Below the pieces are notes generated by a model. It saw only the letters and a list, made by a program, of their open reading frames with translations. It did no database searches and was not told the DNA's origin. Positions 63,266 through 64,000 of a stretch of 64,000 bases of DNA are shown piece after piece. The DNA is from an uncultured Alistipes sp. Its GTDB lineage: Bacteria; Bacteroidota; Bacteroidia; Bacteroidales; Rikenellaceae. Where the stretch lies: the NCBI GenBank assembly GCA_944322005.1, contig CALUNL010000004.1, forward strand, positions 124,001-188,000. Reading direction: 5' to 3'. Positions within the stretch are counted from its first letter, which is position 1; every line of letters begins with the position of its first letter. The translations under genes were made by a program, and so were the position numbers.

Positions 63266-64000
63266 TTTTTATGTACCTTTGACATATCGGATACACCCTT
63301 GTCGATTGCCACCCCCTTCAGTGAGTGTTGTGATTTGCTTTTAAATTTGTACCTTTGACATATCGGATACACCCCAGTGGCCTTGGTTCCGTGGCTTCGT
63401 TCGGTTGTGATTTGCTTTTAAATTTGTACCTTTGACATATCGGATACACCCCAGTGGCCTTGGTTCCGTGGCTTCGTTCGGTTGTGATTTGCTTTTAAAT
63501 TTGTACCTTTGACATATCGGATACACCGCCGTCGCTGTCGCTCGTCGATTCTGTCGTGTTGTGATTTGCTTTTAAATTTGTACCTTTGACATATCGGATA
63601 CACCCTCCAAGGAGTGCGAGGATGCAATCGCTCTGTTGTGATTTGCTTTTAAATTTGTACCTTTGACATATCGGATACACCTTGACCCTTTGACAAGATG
63701 AAAAAAACGCGGTTGTGATTTGCTTTTAAATTTGTACCTTTGACATATCGGATACACCAGAACACGTTGTTGTACTTGTGGTAATCAGTTGTGATTTGCT
63801 TTTAAATTTGTACCTTTGACATATCGGATACACCTTTGTGGAGTTTGCAAACGCGGCACCGACGGTTGTGATTTGCTTTTAAATTTGTACCTTTGACATA
63901 TCGGATACACCGATTAAGTTGGTTTGTGTATGCGGAGAGAGTTGTGATTTGCTTTTAAATTTGTACCTTTGACATATCGGATACACCGGTGAAGGTCGGC
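63251..64000 (+). CRISPR. Type II (probably II-C) CRISPR array, partial, nine full 47-base repeats plus one degenerate
   Basis: The 47-base repeat begins GTTGTGATTTGC and ends CGGATACACC. Full copies start at 63327, 63404, 63481, 63558, 63635, 63712, 63788, 63865 and 63941 and are identical by eye. A first, degenerate unit ends at 63297; only its last 25 bases match. Spacers are 29-30 bases; those at 63374-63403 and 63451-63480 are identical. The tenth spacer is cut by the window edge. A 47-base repeat with 30-base spacers and a tracrRNA is typical of Bacteroidota Cas9 loci (as I recall, Bacteroides fragilis has a very similar repeat). The cas genes must be to the right. Minus-strand open frames across the repeats are artefacts. 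Confidence 0.98.

Noticed and set aside
62107..63372. A 421-codon minus-strand frame running through the tracrRNA and opposite the LacI gene
   Set aside because: It begins inside a CRISPR repeat, passes through a non-coding RNA gene and has no protein features.
63341..63757. Short minus-strand open frames repeated every 77 bases
   Set aside because: They are translations of the CRISPR repeat (MYPICQRYKFKSKSQ each time), not proteins.
63091..64000. cas9, cas1 or cas2 genes
   Set aside because: None are visible here or elsewhere in the window; they are assumed to lie to the right of base 64000.

Overview
The window is chromosomal DNA from a member of the Bacteroidota, most likely a Bacteroidales gut commensal with a fairly GC-rich genome; a Rikenellaceae/Alistipes-type organism would fit, but that is inference. 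The evidence is three SusC/SusD receptor pairs, many lipoproteins with BACON, fimbrillin-like and FN3-like domains, a type III glutamine synthetase, a two-subunit methylmalonyl-CoA mutase, and repeated matches to the Bacteroidota vegetative promoter (TTTG at -33, 19-20 bases, TAnnTTTG at -7). Shine-Dalgarno sites are mostly absent, with a few clear exceptions noted below.

Layout. 1-8357: the end of a SusC gene, its SusD partner, a large surface lipoprotein, then a subtilisin-type protease lipoprotein and a lipocalin-like lipoprotein. 8463-12467: mutA-mutB (leftward). 12883-15057: glnN. 15191-16351: an unknown exported protein (leftward). 16690-30578: a seven-gene rightward operon (SusC, SusD, BACON/DUF5689 lipoprotein, calcineurin-like phosphoesterase, BACON/FN3 lipoprotein, a 43-residue peptide, fimbrillin-like lipoprotein). 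30868-36724: ndk, a BACON lipoprotein with a possibly hypervariable C-terminal lectin-like domain, rubrerythrin, tRNA-Arg, a HAD phosphatase and an NtrC-like regulator without a DNA-binding domain. 36927-41069: DUF4290 protein, a cysteine-less thioredoxin-like lipoprotein, then lpxH-thyA-folA. 41216-46807: a heterodisulfide-reductase-like electron-transfer operon with a membrane cytochrome-b/FeS/CCG fusion and a nitroreductase. 46885-47581: argR and tRNA-Val. 47789-63090: a leftward eight-gene utilisation locus (ribokinase, SusC, SusD, three exported ADP-ribosylglycohydrolase-family proteins, a tandem esterase/pseudo-esterase, a sugar permease), followed by a DUF4595 lipoprotein and controlled by a divergent LacI-type regulator. 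63153-64000: a tracrRNA gene and the first part of a type II CRISPR array that runs off the right edge.

The most interesting parts are two. First, the CRISPR end: a well-defined tracrRNA with its own promoter sits beside an array whose 47-base repeat itself contains a TTG-N19-TACCTTTG promoter-like element, so each spacer may be transcribed from the repeat before it. Second, the 48-63 kb locus looks like a ribose / ADP-ribose (or ribosylated-compound) scavenging system: surface import by SusCD, release of ribose by three glycohydrolase paralogues, deacylation by the esterase, uptake by the permease and phosphorylation by ribokinase. Other notable signals are a G9 tract inside a SusC signal-peptide region, a candidate diversity-generating target domain, several pseudo-enzyme domains and a promoter module repeated on both strands.
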